DNA from: Bacteroides fluxus YIT 12057
GTDB taxonomy: Bacteria > Bacteroidota > Bacteroidia > Bacteroidales > Bacteroidaceae
Assembly: GCF_000195635.1 (NCBI RefSeq)
Contig: NZ_GL882691.1
Span: 128,950 to 192,949, forward strand
Direction: 5' to 3'
Length of the DNA stretch: 64,000 nt
Shown here: positions 8,558 to 17,589 of the stretch, piece by piece
How positions within the stretch are numbered: position 1 is the first letter of the stretch
Layout of the letters: each line of letters begins with the position of its first letter
Notes under the pieces: model-generated
What the model saw: only the letters and a program-made list of their open reading frames with translations
The model's database searches: none
Told to the model about the DNA's origin: nothing
Program-made: the position numbers and the translations under genes

Positions 8558-11500
8558 TTAGAATGTTACAGATAAACCAAATAAGATGGTTCTCGGAGTA
8601 GGATAACGTCCCAAATCAACGCCGTCCCACCAGTTTCCAGCAACCGAAGCTTCCGGAGAAGTACCGCTATAACCGGTGATATACAACAAGTTCTGTCCGG
8701 TTACATACAAAGAAGCGTCTTGTATGGATGCTTTCTTTATCCATGCCTTCGGTAGGTTGTAGTTCAAGGTCAGTTCACGCAATGCCAAGTAGTCAGCTTT
8801 TTCATAGAAGCGCGAGCTGTTATTGTCTCTGCTGATACCGGCATTGTTGGAACGGGTAATGTTCTTCTTAGCCAACTGGTCGGCATAGTAGAAGGCGGGG
8901 AGGTCAGTGTCTCTATTGTCTTCTCTCCACATATCTTTCACTTCGGTAATGATATTGAAGGCACCTTGATATTGTCCTAAAGAACGGGCTGCAAGGTCAT
9001 TGTACAAAGTATGTCCCAAAGCGTAGTCAAAACGTGCGGATAAAGACAAGCCCTTATAACCGAATGTAGTTGTAAAACCACCGGTTACTTTGGGAAGCAT
9101 ATTACCTACCACTTCGCGGTCAAGACCGTTGATTTTGTTGTCGCCATTGATGTCTTTCCAAAGGACGTCACCCGGTTCGATGGGTCTCCATCCTTTTTGG
9201 CCTTCATATTTGCTGGCAAGTCCGGGACCGTATAAGTTGGCTACCTCATCAATAAACATATTGGCATTGGCTTTCACATCATCCCAGTCTCTGAGGATAC
9301 GTACCTGTCTGTAACCAATCATTTCACCCAGTTTGCCGCCTTCCTGGCGTCCACCGATCCATCGGGTTTTGTCTTTGCTACCCGGTACGGCTACTTCATA
9401 ACCGCCTACACGGTTTTTATCCACACCATTATAAGGCAATGAGATAATTTTATTTGCTACAGAAGAAACATTGGCTGATACATCCCATGTAAATCCTTTA
9501 GGATTATTCAGGATATTGGCTTTTACTTCCATTTCGAAACCGGTATTACGCAATGTACCCATGTTGGTCATAAGTTCGGAAAATCCTGTATAACCGGGAA
9601 GTGCCTGCTTGGTGAGCAAGTCGTTGGTATCTCTGCTGAAGAAGTCTAAAATAAAGCCCAGTCTGTTATTCAGAAAACCGATATCCAAACCTACTTCAAG
9701 TGTCTTACTCTGTTCCCAACGCAAACCTGTATTTACAAGTGCCGAGTTATAGTAAGCGGAAGAACCACCATAGCTTTTACCGTCGTTTTTATCATAACCT
9801 ACAAGATTATAAGCTCCGTAAACATCAAAGTCGCCGATACCGTTTACGTTACCGTTCACACCATAACTGATACGGGGCTTCAAATTAGAGATTACATCTG
9901 CCAATTTAGATTCTTTCCAGAAGTTCTCTTCCATGATGTTCCAACCGAAAGATACACCGGGGAAGAAACCCCAACGATTGTCCTTCAAACGGGAGATACC
10001 GTCATAGCGGGCTACGAACGAGAACAGATATTTCATGTTGTAGTTGTAGTTGGCGCGGCCAAATCCGGAAAGGATGCGATAACCGGTCTTGTCAGTAGAA
10101 GTATAAGTACGGGTAGCTCCTACATTTAGAGTTGGGATATCATCATTCGGAGAGTTGTCGGTCTTGGCTTCAAAAGTGAATTTGTCATAAGTGTAGTACT
10201 CGCCACCCAACATCACGTCCACATTATGCTTTTCGGCGAAAGTCTTTGTGTAATTCAGTGTAGTGTTGAGCTGCAGCTGCGTATATCTTTGCATATAAGC
10301 TTCTGCATGGCGTGTATTGTTCGGAGTAGAAGAAGTTTGTGTATGATAACTCTTGTTGAACTTCTCTCTCTGATAATCATAGTGAAGCAATGAAGCGTTA
10401 CCGGTCCATACCAATTCTTTGGGAAGGATGTCAAGGTCGAATCCGATGTTATAAGTCTGACGACGTCTTCCGTCTTTTTGTGTCAGTTTATCTCTGTAAT
10501 AAGCAGGGTTACCGTCCGAAGTACCTCCACCGGAAGTCGGATTGCCCTCTTCATCCCATGGATTCCAAGTAGGACGTTGCGAACGGGTACGGTAGAACAT
10601 CTGGTCTTCACCGATCCATAAGGAAGGTTTGGTTGACCAGTTGTAAGATGCTCCGGCTTTCACGTTCAAGAACGGGAAAATCTTGTATGAACCGTTCACT
10701 GATCCGTTAAAACGTTTGTAACCGGTACCGATGACCATACCGTCTTCGTGATAGTAGCCCAAGTTGGCAGCGAAAGTACCCTTGTCGTTCCCGCCCATAA
10801 TATTTACATTATGCTCTTGCAGGAAAGCGCTTTCATCAAACACGGCCTTGTCCAGTTGACCGCCGTAGTCTTTATACAAAATTTGTCGACCTTCTTTTAC
10901 GGGGTCATCCATAACCAACCAGCCTTCATTCTGCAAATGGGCAGTTTCCGGTGTCAGGAAGCGGATGTCGTACAGATTGTTCTTGGTTCCGTAACCTTGC
11001 TGTGACTCCAAGCCGTCTTCGTTGGTAGGATTCACTTTCTTGTATCCCGTACGGTTGTACCAGATGTAATCGCCTGCATTCAAGAATTCATAGCCCTTAC
11101 GGGATAAGTTCACACCCATCTTGAACTTATAGTTCACAGTAGCTTTTCCTTCCTTTCCTTTTTTGGTTTCAACCAAAATAACACCACCGTTGGCACGTGC
11201 ACCGTAGATAGCGGTAGAAGCAGCATCTTTCAATACCTGGATGGATTCGATGTCACCCGGGTTAAGATCGTTCATACTGTCGCGTATCACGCCATCTACA
11301 ATAATCAACGCATTGTTATTGCTACCTGTAATGGTAGCACCGCCACGCAGCGTGATTTGGGGTTCTGCACCCGGTTGTCCGCTGACGTTGATTACGCGCA
11401 AACCGGTAACCGAACCTTGCAAAGCCTGAGCCGCATTACTGAAAGCTGCATTTTCAAGCACCGCATCGTCCATCTTGGAAATGGCGGTAGTCAAGGTCGC

Positions 11501-11836
11501 GCGTTTCTGTGAGCCGCCATAACCGGTTACCACCACTTCGTCCAACATTTCAGAATCCTCTTTCATGACAATGTTGAACACATTTTGAGCACCTACTTTG
11601 ATAACCTGCTCTTTATAACCAATAAAACTAATACGGATGCTTGCATTTTCGGGTACAGTCAGCGTAAACTTACCGTCAATGTCCGTAATGGTTCCGTTGG
11701 TTGTTCCCACCTGCAATACACTGGCTCCGATAACCGGTCCCATAGGATCGACTACCGTACCTGTGATTGTCTTTGTCTGTGCCATTAAGTTCAATGACAT
11801 CAACACACCTAATAAGAAAAAAATTTTTCTCTTCAT
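8558..11836 (-). CDS. SusC/RagA-family TonB-dependent outer-membrane transporter
   Basis: About 1092 residues, the usual SusC size. After the signal peptide (MKRKIFFLLGVLMSLNLMAQ) comes a carboxypeptidase-regulatory-like domain (about 25-95, ITGTVVDPMGPVIGASV). A TonB-box region follows (DEVVVTGYGGSQKR), then the plug with VLKDAASTAIYGARANGGVI, and a 22-strand barrel ending in LFGLSVTF with a terminal Phe. There is no N-terminal STN domain, so it is not a TonB/anti-sigma signalling transducer. An ATG two codons upstream (11842) is possible; MKRK was preferred. It forms an active pore with the downstream SusD and lies 83 bp after the GH29 fucosidase. Substrate unknown, host glycan likely. Confidence 0.92.
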   Translation of the reverse strand: MKRKIFFLLGVLMSLNLMAQTKTITGTVVDPMGPVIGASVLQVGTTNGTITDIDGKFTLTVPENASIRISFIGYKEQVIKVGAQNVFNIVMKEDSEMLDEVVVTGYGGSQKRATLTTAISKMDDAVLENAAFSNAAQALQGSVTGLRVINVSGQPGAEPQITLRGGATITGSNNNALIIVDGVIRDSMNDLNPGDIESIQVLKDAASTAIYGARANGGVILVETKKGKEGKATVNYKFKMGVNLSRKGYEFLNAGDYIWYNRTGYKKVNPTNEDGLESQQGYGTKNNLYDIRFLTPETAHLQNEGWLVMDDPVKEGRQILYKDYGGQLDKAVFDESAFLQEHNVNIMGGNDKGTFAANLGYYHEDGMVIGTGYKRFNGSVNGSYKIFPFLNVKAGASYNWSTKPSLWIGEDQMFYRTRSQRPTWNPWDEEGNPTSGGGTSDGNPAYYRDKLTQKDGRRRQTYNIGFDLDILPKELVWTGNASLLHYDYQREKFNKSYHTQTSSTPNNTRHAEAYMQRYTQLQLNTTLNYTKTFAEKHNVDVMLGGEYYTYDKFTFEAKTDNSPNDDIPTLNVGATRTYTSTDKTGYRILSGFGRANYNYNMKYLFSFVARYDGISRLKDNRWGFFPGVSFGWNIMEENFWKESKLADVISNLKPRISYGVNGNVNGIGDFDVYGAYNLVGYDKNDGKSYGGSSAYYNSALVNTGLRWEQSKTLEVGLDIGFLNNRLGFILDFFSRDTNDLLTKQALPGYTGFSELMTNMGTLRNTGFEMEVKANILNNPKGFTWDVSANVSSVANKIISLPYNGVDKNRVGGYEVAVPGSKDKTRWIGGRQEGGKLGEMIGYRQVRILRDWDDVKANANMFIDEVANLYGPGLASKYEGQKGWRPIEPGDVLWKDINGDNKINGLDREVVGNMLPKVTGGFTTTFGYKGLSLSARFDYALGHTLYNDLAARSLGQYQGAFNIITEVKDMWREDNRDTDLPAFYYADQLAKKNITRSNNAGISRDNNSSRFYEKADYLALRELTLNYNLPKAWIKKASIQDASLYVTGQNLLYITGYSGTSPEASVAGNWWDGVDLGRYPTPRTILFGLSVTF

Positions 11837-11919
11837 AGACATAGATTAAATTAACAATTAATAATTAATAAAAATACCATAAGTAAAGATTAAAATAAAA
11901 GGTTATAAAAATCGTGAAA

Positions 11920-13407
11920 TCATTCCACATTTTCCAATTTCAATGTCCAGGCATAATGGCATGGAACCTCATTATAAGAGATGACAGGCACCTCTATCAC
12001 AAGATTCTTACCGTTCTGTTTCCATTGCAATTTTTTGTCATATCCTAACATGGTAACTTTAGTCTTTCTGGTAGATTGGACATCCTTCAATATGACTTTT
12101 CCCTCCGGCAATTTAGGTAAAATGGCATATACGCTATTTTCTTTGGCTGTAAAGAAAATTTCCTTTACGGCATATCCGGGATCCGGATCTACGGTCTGTT
12201 TCAAGATAGAGTTCCCGCCCACATAGTGCTTGCTCTTGTCTTTCCAGTTCCTGTCGCCCTTGGACCACTGTTCGGTCTGCTTCCAGGCATGCGTGCCGTA
12301 AATGGCCTCACCGTTCACCTTCAGCCATTCTCCCATTTGCAATAAACGTTCCTGCATAATAGGGGGGATTTTTCCGCTTCCGTTAGGGCCGATGCCCAAC
12401 AGCAGGTTACCACCTTTGCTCACGATATTCACCAAAGTAAGGATCAATCCTTGCGGGCTGGAATAATCTTCCACATCCTCATTTAAATTGTATGAGAAAG
12501 AAAATCCCATGCCGCGGCATTCTTCCCACGGTTTGTCACCGGGCATAGCATGGGTGCTGTATTCACGTGTGTAATAGTCGCCGTGCTTCTTCCCGTCTGT
12601 AAAACGTGCCCAACGGTCGTTCAATACAATGGTGTTTTTTACAGGAGATTCTGAATAGATCCATTGGAAAAGTTTCTTTGTCTGCCAGATTGAATCACTG
12701 TAGTTGTCAGGGCCGTCAGACCAGAGCAAGTCGGGATGATAGCTGTTCACAAGGTCCTTTACTTGAGGAATGAAATGGCGGGATACATAAAGATCCAGCA
12801 ATTCCGGTTTATATAGCGGGCTTTCCCACTCTCTGCATGAGATGTAGAACCCTACCTTTATATCCGTCTTGCGGAGTGCATCGGTATATTCCTTTACGAG
12901 GTCACGTTTCGGACCCACTTCTACACTATTCCAAGGTCTTCCGTAATCTCTGGAAGCTTCCTTGCTGGGCCACAATGCGTAACCGTCGTGATGCTTGGTC
13001 GTGAGAACGATATACTTGGCTCCTGCTTTTTCAAAGAGCTTGGCCCAGGCATCCGCGTCATAGTCAAGTGCTTTGAACTTCCGCGCAAATTCATTATAAT
13101 TAAAATCTTCGCCATACATCTTGGTATGGTAGTCATAGATTTCGGTTCCGGTGAAGTCACCGTTACCAAATAGTTTCTTGTTGTCCAACCAATATTTGTA
13201 CCATTCCTGATAGGTTCCCTTAGGTGACCACATAGGCACAGAGTAGATTCCCCAATGGATAAAAATACCGAATTTGGCATCTTTAAACCATGATGGAGTA
13301 GGACGGCTGTCCAACGATTCCCATGTTTGCTCATAGGTCTTGTCTTGTGCACTTGCTCCCATCATCAAGAACAGTGCTGCAAATACTAACATTGCTTTCT
13401 TCATCAT
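11920..13407 (-). CDS. GH29 alpha-L-fucosidase (exported)
   Basis: A 495-residue protein with a signal peptide (MMKKAMLVFAALFLMMGASA) and a GH29 catalytic barrel (about 35-345). Family marks are WFKDAKFGIFIHWGIYSVP, the metal-free active-site block YIVLTTKHHDGYALWPS, and PDLLWSDGPDN with D231 as the likely nucleophile. NIVSKGGNLLLGIGPNGSG follows, then a small beta C-terminal domain. The enzyme removes terminal alpha-fucose from glycans with retention. It is the first gene of the leftward unit with susC and susD. Start MMKK at 13407 or MKK at 13404 cannot be told apart. A or B subfamily and linkage are not decided. Confidence 0.92.
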   Translation of the reverse strand: MMKKAMLVFAALFLMMGASAQDKTYEQTWESLDSRPTPSWFKDAKFGIFIHWGIYSVPMWSPKGTYQEWYKYWLDNKKLFGNGDFTGTEIYDYHTKMYGEDFNYNEFARKFKALDYDADAWAKLFEKAGAKYIVLTTKHHDGYALWPSKEASRDYGRPWNSVEVGPKRDLVKEYTDALRKTDIKVGFYISCREWESPLYKPELLDLYVSRHFIPQVKDLVNSYHPDLLWSDGPDNYSDSIWQTKKLFQWIYSESPVKNTIVLNDRWARFTDGKKHGDYYTREYSTHAMPGDKPWEECRGMGFSFSYNLNEDVEDYSSPQGLILTLVNIVSKGGNLLLGIGPNGSGKIPPIMQERLLQMGEWLKVNGEAIYGTHAWKQTEQWSKGDRNWKDKSKHYVGGNSILKQTVDPDPGYAVKEIFFTAKENSVYAILPKLPEGKVILKDVQSTRKTKVTMLGYDKKLQWKQNGKNLVIEVPVISYNEVPCHYAWTLKLENVE

Positions 13408-13958
13408 ATTATTTTTTATAAAGGGTTCCTTGTGGTTTTAGTTGGTTGTATTACTCTGTTTGTTCTACCGTTCTTGTTTTTTGTGAGTAAAATCTTGACT
13501 ATATTGGTCTTTCTCCGGGTTGGCAATACGGAGATTGGTCATTGCATGAACTGCTATTGTAGGGCTGTCCCTTAGGAAAAGTTGCATTTGGGCAGGTTGA
13601 GGTCTTTTTGGCATAGCTGTATTTATCATTATAATAATAAGGTTAACTATATACGTCTCATAAGTACTCTTAGAACTAACTTTATCAGCGCATTTCAAGA
13701 AGAAAAGGAGTGAAAATGATGGTTGCGTTACTTCAGCAACAATCGTTTATTATATATAAGGTATAAAAGAATCTGTTGTTCTACCCTAATAATTATTGGT
13801 GATTGAGGCGATGTGAAGCCATTTTATCCATTTTGATAAAGGTATTCTACCATCCGATAATTTAAATAAAAAGATTTTTGGTTTCCTATTTCCCTGCTTT
13901 TATTAGAAAAATACGGGGATATGATATTTAGAAAAATAAAAAAACGGGGTAATTAAAA
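13408..13958. other. Non-coding part of the divergent intergenic region
   Basis: This stretch separates the fucosidase from the second susC. It is AT-rich, and short frames inside it match nothing recognised. GTTCTACC or a near copy recurs about 13470, 13780 and 13846 (TGTTCTACCGTTC, TTGTTCTACCCTAA, GTATTCTACCATCC), perhaps regulator sites. No convincing -7 box for the leftward fucosidase was found. Confidence 0.4.
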
Positions 13959-13996
13959 AATAATTTTATTAAATGTGCGTTATTAATAAAATTATT
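13959..13996. promoter_or_regulatory. 14-bp perfect inverted repeat upstream of the second susC
   Basis: AATAATTTTATTAA (13959-13972) and its exact complement (13983-13996) flank a 10-bp centre. The repeat ends 3 bp before the -7 box at 13999 and covers the -33 region, so a bound protein would compete with or recruit RNA polymerase. Which regulator binds is unknown. Confidence 0.5.
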
Positions 13997-13998
13997 AC

Positions 13999-14006
13999 TA
14001 TTTTTG
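13999..14006 (+). promoter_or_regulatory. Putative -7 box of the rightward susC-susD operon
   Basis: TATTTTTG fits TAnnTTTG. The start of transcription would fall near 14013, giving a leader of about 150 nt. The leader opens with a nested stem: ATCAAAGC (14015-14022) with GCTTTGAT (14056-14063), enclosing AGTTCT-AAG-AGAACT (14037-14051). Confidence 0.5.
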
Positions 14007-14162
14007 TCGCGGATATCAAAGCCTCTTTGTGTATATAGTTCTAAGAGAACTTATTGCTTTGATGCTAAAATCCTTTGGTAATAAAATGAATAAGAAAAAT
14101 TAGGTGTTTTATTATAAACCTTAAATTACATTATTATATTTAAACAATTTCGAACAGTCAGC

Positions 14163-17100
14163 ATGTTCTTGCTCTTGTTGGGAGGTTTTACAGGAGTTGT
14201 ATGTGCTGCAAGCCCTGACGTAGCAGGGGTTTATGCCACGCAACAGAGTGGTGTTTGTAAAGGTACAGTCAACGATGCTCTTGGGCCTGTTATCGGTGCC
14301 TCTGTGGTAGTAAAAGGAACTACCAATGGTGTTATTACCGACATTGACGGTAACTTCTCTTTGTCCGATGTAAAGGAAGGTGACATTATCCAAATTTCAT
14401 TTGTGGGTTACAAAACGGTAGAACAGGTATGGAATGGAAAACCGCTTACTGTTACTTTGGAGGAAGATTCTGAAGTGTTGGATGAAGTAGTGATTACGGC
14501 ATACGGTGGTAAGCAACTTCGTTCTAAGGTGACTAACTCTATTTCTAAAGTAAAGGAAGATGTGCTGACCAGTGGTTCGCATACCAATGCGGCACAGGCC
14601 TTGTCCGGTGCTGTTTCCGGTTTGCGTGTGCAGCAGACTTCAGGTAATCCGGGTGAAGTGCCTACTATGGTGCTCCGTGGTGGTACAAATCTTGACGGTA
14701 CAGGCTCTCCGCTAATTATTGTGGACGGACAGGTACGTAATAATTTAGGTGACATCAACTCCGAAGACATTGAGTCTATGGAGGTGATGAAAGATGCCGG
14801 CGCCACAGCTATCTATGGTGCCCGTGCCAATAATGGTGTCGTTTTGATTACTACCAAGCGTGGTAAGGAAGGTTTTAGTGAAATCCGTTTCAAAACGAAA
14901 ATTGGTATTAACCAGTTCCGCAGTAACTATAAATATCTTAATGCCGGTGATTATCTTTATTGGTTCCGCAAGGCGGTACAGAATTCCGCACAGTTCGTAA
15001 ATGTGGACGGCAAATATTATGGATCTACTGATATGAGTTCTTTAAGTGCCGCCCAACCTTATGGTACAGGTAATGTTTACTTTAACAATGACGGTACTGT
15101 GGCAGACGGTAACTTGAATGGCAATGCTGTTTGGAGTACTATGAAGTATTCAGATGATTTGGCTTTTTTGTTGCAAAAGGGTTGGAAGACCATGATTGAT
15201 CCTGTTTATGGCGATAAGTTGATTTATAAGGACTTCAGCATGTCTGATACTAATATCGAGGACAACGCTTTGAATCAGGACTACAACCTTAGCCTGACCG
15301 GTGGAAATGAAAAGGGCAATTACTACATGAACTTAGGTTACAATGATACGAAGGGTAATGCCAAGGGTAACTGGTACAAGCGTTTCTCCGCTACGTTGAA
15401 TACGGATTATAAGATTCGTAAATGGTTGACTTCCAAATCGTCAGTATCTTATACAAGATCTACATGGTTCGACCTCTACGATGGCAAACAGATGATGGAC
15501 GATTATACCGACAACGAAATGCTTAAAATGGATTTTGCCAATTATTTCAGCCGTGCCTTGAGTTTGCCTCCCACTTTCCGTGGCACAAATGAGAACGGTG
15601 AATATTTGTATGGTCTGCGTTGGGACTATAGCGATACCATTTCCGACAATAACCTGAACCAGTACGAACGTGACAATGTCAGTAACAAACTGAATCTGAA
15701 TCAAGCGTTTGTGTTTGATATCACAGACGGGCTGGAACTGAAGGTGAGTGGTACTTTATATCGCTACGAAAAATCTTATGATTCTTTCAATAAGGACTTG
15801 TATCCACGTATGGGCACGGTGAATACTCTGCGCGAAGCTTTCGCCATGAAAGACCTTTATACGGAACAGACGTATAACGCTGTATTGAACTATAATAAGC
15901 AGCTGACCGAAGAGCATTATGTATCTGCTATGTTGGGAGCTGAATATTACGACCAGTATCGTACCGGTTTCAGTGCGTACGGTAACGGTGCTCCTACCGA
16001 TGAGTTTGGTGACTTGGCCTTGACAAAACCGGAAAGCCGCAAGATTGACTCTTGGCATCAGCGTCAGCGCATCATGTCTTTCTTCGGCCGTTTAAATTAT
16101 GACTATATGAGCAAGTATTTGGTTTCATTTGTGATGCGTCGTGATGGCTATTCCAAATTGTTGGGCGATAATCGTTGGGGGGTGTTCCCCGGTGTGTCTG
16201 CCGGTTGGGTCTTCAGCAAGGAAAAGTTTATGGAGTCTCTTCAACAGGTTGTTTCATTTGCTAAATTGCGTTCCAGCTATGGTTTGAACGGTAATGTTTC
16301 GGGTATCGGTGCCTACGATCTGCAGGGTGGATATGAGACTTATAAATATGCCGGACAAGTAGGTAACTTGCTGGGTAAAATTCCTAATCCTAACTTGCGT
16401 TGGGAAAAGTCACATACTTTTGAAGTAGGTGTAGATTTGGGCTTCCTGAACAATAAGTATATGTTGAACGCCACGTTCTACAACCGTCGTACAAAAGATA
16501 AGTTTGCCGATATTGTCTTGCCTTCACACTCAGGTATCGAAAAGTTTAAGACCAATAACGGTGAAATACAGAACCAAGGTATCGAATTGGACTTGACAGC
16601 ACGCATTATTGACCAGAAAGACTGGAAATTCAATGTAAATGCCAATATGGCTTGGAATAAGAATAAAATTATTTCATTGCCTAACAATGGACTGGACAGA
16701 AACAGACAGGAAGCGTTCGAAGTCTATACGGGAAAGAAATTGCCGGACGGCTCATGGGAAAAAGCATGGGTAGGAGGATATCAGGAAGGCGGATGCTGGG
16801 GTGATGTCTATGGCTTTAAAGCTGAAGGTATTTACCGTGACTGGGATGACGTCAAGAATTCCGGTATCAAAAAAGATATCTCAAGTCCTAATAACAGTGG
16901 TCGTCAGATTACTTTGCTGGGTCCTGATGAATGGAATAAACTGACCGATGAGGAAAAGAAAAACACAGGTGCCGGTGGTTATCTGCCTATTCAGCCGGGT
17001 GATGTGAAATGGAAAGACGTGAATGGAGACGGTATTATCGATGACTTTGATAAAGTGAAATTAGGCAATAAACTGCCGAAAGTAACAGGTGGTATCACGT

Positions 17101-17567
17101 TGAACCTTTCATGGAAAGATCTGACTTTGAGTAGTCGCATGGACTATGCTTTGGGACATACTGTAATCGATACAAAGACTCCGTGGATTATGGGTGCTGC
17201 ACAAGGTTCCTATAATACCATTGACTTGAGCAAGGATACTTGGACTCCGGAGAATCCAAACGCAAAATATCCTACATATGTATGGGCCGACCAGTTCGGT
17301 AAGCGTAATTATTGTCGTGACAATAACAGTTTGTTTATTTACAAAGGCGACTATTTGGCATTCCGTGAAGTTACTTTAAGCTACAAAGTGCCTGAAAATT
17401 TCATTGCCAAAGCCGGTGTGAAGACTTGCGAACTTTCTATGACAGTTCAGAATTTAGGCTATCTGACCGCGGCAAAAACTATGTTTTCACCGGAATACGG
17501 TGCTAATTCTTGGGGTGGTTACTCCCTGCCTCGTTCTATCGTATTCGGTCTGAATGTTAGTTTCTAA
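14163..17567 (+). CDS. SusC/RagA-family TonB-dependent outer-membrane transporter (second pair)
   Basis: At least 1134 residues. The order is hydrophobic signal core (LLLLGGFTGVVCA), a carboxypeptidase-regulatory-like domain (about 35-100), a TonB-box region (LDEVVITAYGGKQ), a plug with VMKDAGATAIYGARANNGVV, and a barrel ending VFGLNVSF with terminal Phe. No STN domain. The start is uncertain: the first in-frame ATG is at 14163, but the upstream codons (from the stop at 14115) read LNYIIIFKQFRTVS, which looks like the missing basic n-region of the signal peptide and has no ATG, GTG or TTG. A five-codon ORF (MNKKN) lies at 14086. It forms a surface importer with the SusD that follows 22 bp later. 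Confidence 0.9.
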   Translation: MFLLLLGGFTGVVCAASPDVAGVYATQQSGVCKGTVNDALGPVIGASVVVKGTTNGVITDIDGNFSLSDVKEGDIIQISFVGYKTVEQVWNGKPLTVTLEEDSEVLDEVVITAYGGKQLRSKVTNSISKVKEDVLTSGSHTNAAQALSGAVSGLRVQQTSGNPGEVPTMVLRGGTNLDGTGSPLIIVDGQVRNNLGDINSEDIESMEVMKDAGATAIYGARANNGVVLITTKRGKEGFSEIRFKTKIGINQFRSNYKYLNAGDYLYWFRKAVQNSAQFVNVDGKYYGSTDMSSLSAAQPYGTGNVYFNNDGTVADGNLNGNAVWSTMKYSDDLAFLLQKGWKTMIDPVYGDKLIYKDFSMSDTNIEDNALNQDYNLSLTGGNEKGNYYMNLGYNDTKGNAKGNWYKRFSATLNTDYKIRKWLTSKSSVSYTRSTWFDLYDGKQMMDDYTDNEMLKMDFANYFSRALSLPPTFRGTNENGEYLYGLRWDYSDTISDNNLNQYERDNVSNKLNLNQAFVFDITDGLELKVSGTLYRYEKSYDSFNKDLYPRMGTVNTLREAFAMKDLYTEQTYNAVLNYNKQLTEEHYVSAMLGAEYYDQYRTGFSAYGNGAPTDEFGDLALTKPESRKIDSWHQRQRIMSFFGRLNYDYMSKYLVSFVMRRDGYSKLLGDNRWGVFPGVSAGWVFSKEKFMESLQQVVSFAKLRSSYGLNGNVSGIGAYDLQGGYETYKYAGQVGNLLGKIPNPNLRWEKSHTFEVGVDLGFLNNKYMLNATFYNRRTKDKFADIVLPSHSGIEKFKTNNGEIQNQGIELDLTARIIDQKDWKFNVNANMAWNKNKIISLPNNGLDRNRQEAFEVYTGKKLPDGSWEKAWVGGYQEGGCWGDVYGFKAEGIYRDWDDVKNSGIKKDISSPNNSGRQITLLGPDEWNKLTDEEKKNTGAGGYLPIQPGDVKWKDVNGDGIIDDFDKVKLGNKLPKVTGGITLNLSWKDLTLSSRMDYALGHTVIDTKTPWIMGAAQGSYNTIDLSKDTWTPENPNAKYPTYVWADQFGKRNYCRDNNSLFIYKGDYLAFREVTLSYKVPENFIAKAGVKTCELSMTVQNLGYLTAAKTMFSPEYGANSWGGYSLPRSIVFGLNVSF

Positions 17568-17589
17568 CCTTTAAATGATTAATAATAAA

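Noticed and set aside
13465..13698. 77-codon open frame on the minus strand between the fucosidase and susC
   Set aside because: No family resemblance and no translation signals; the region is better read as regulatory.
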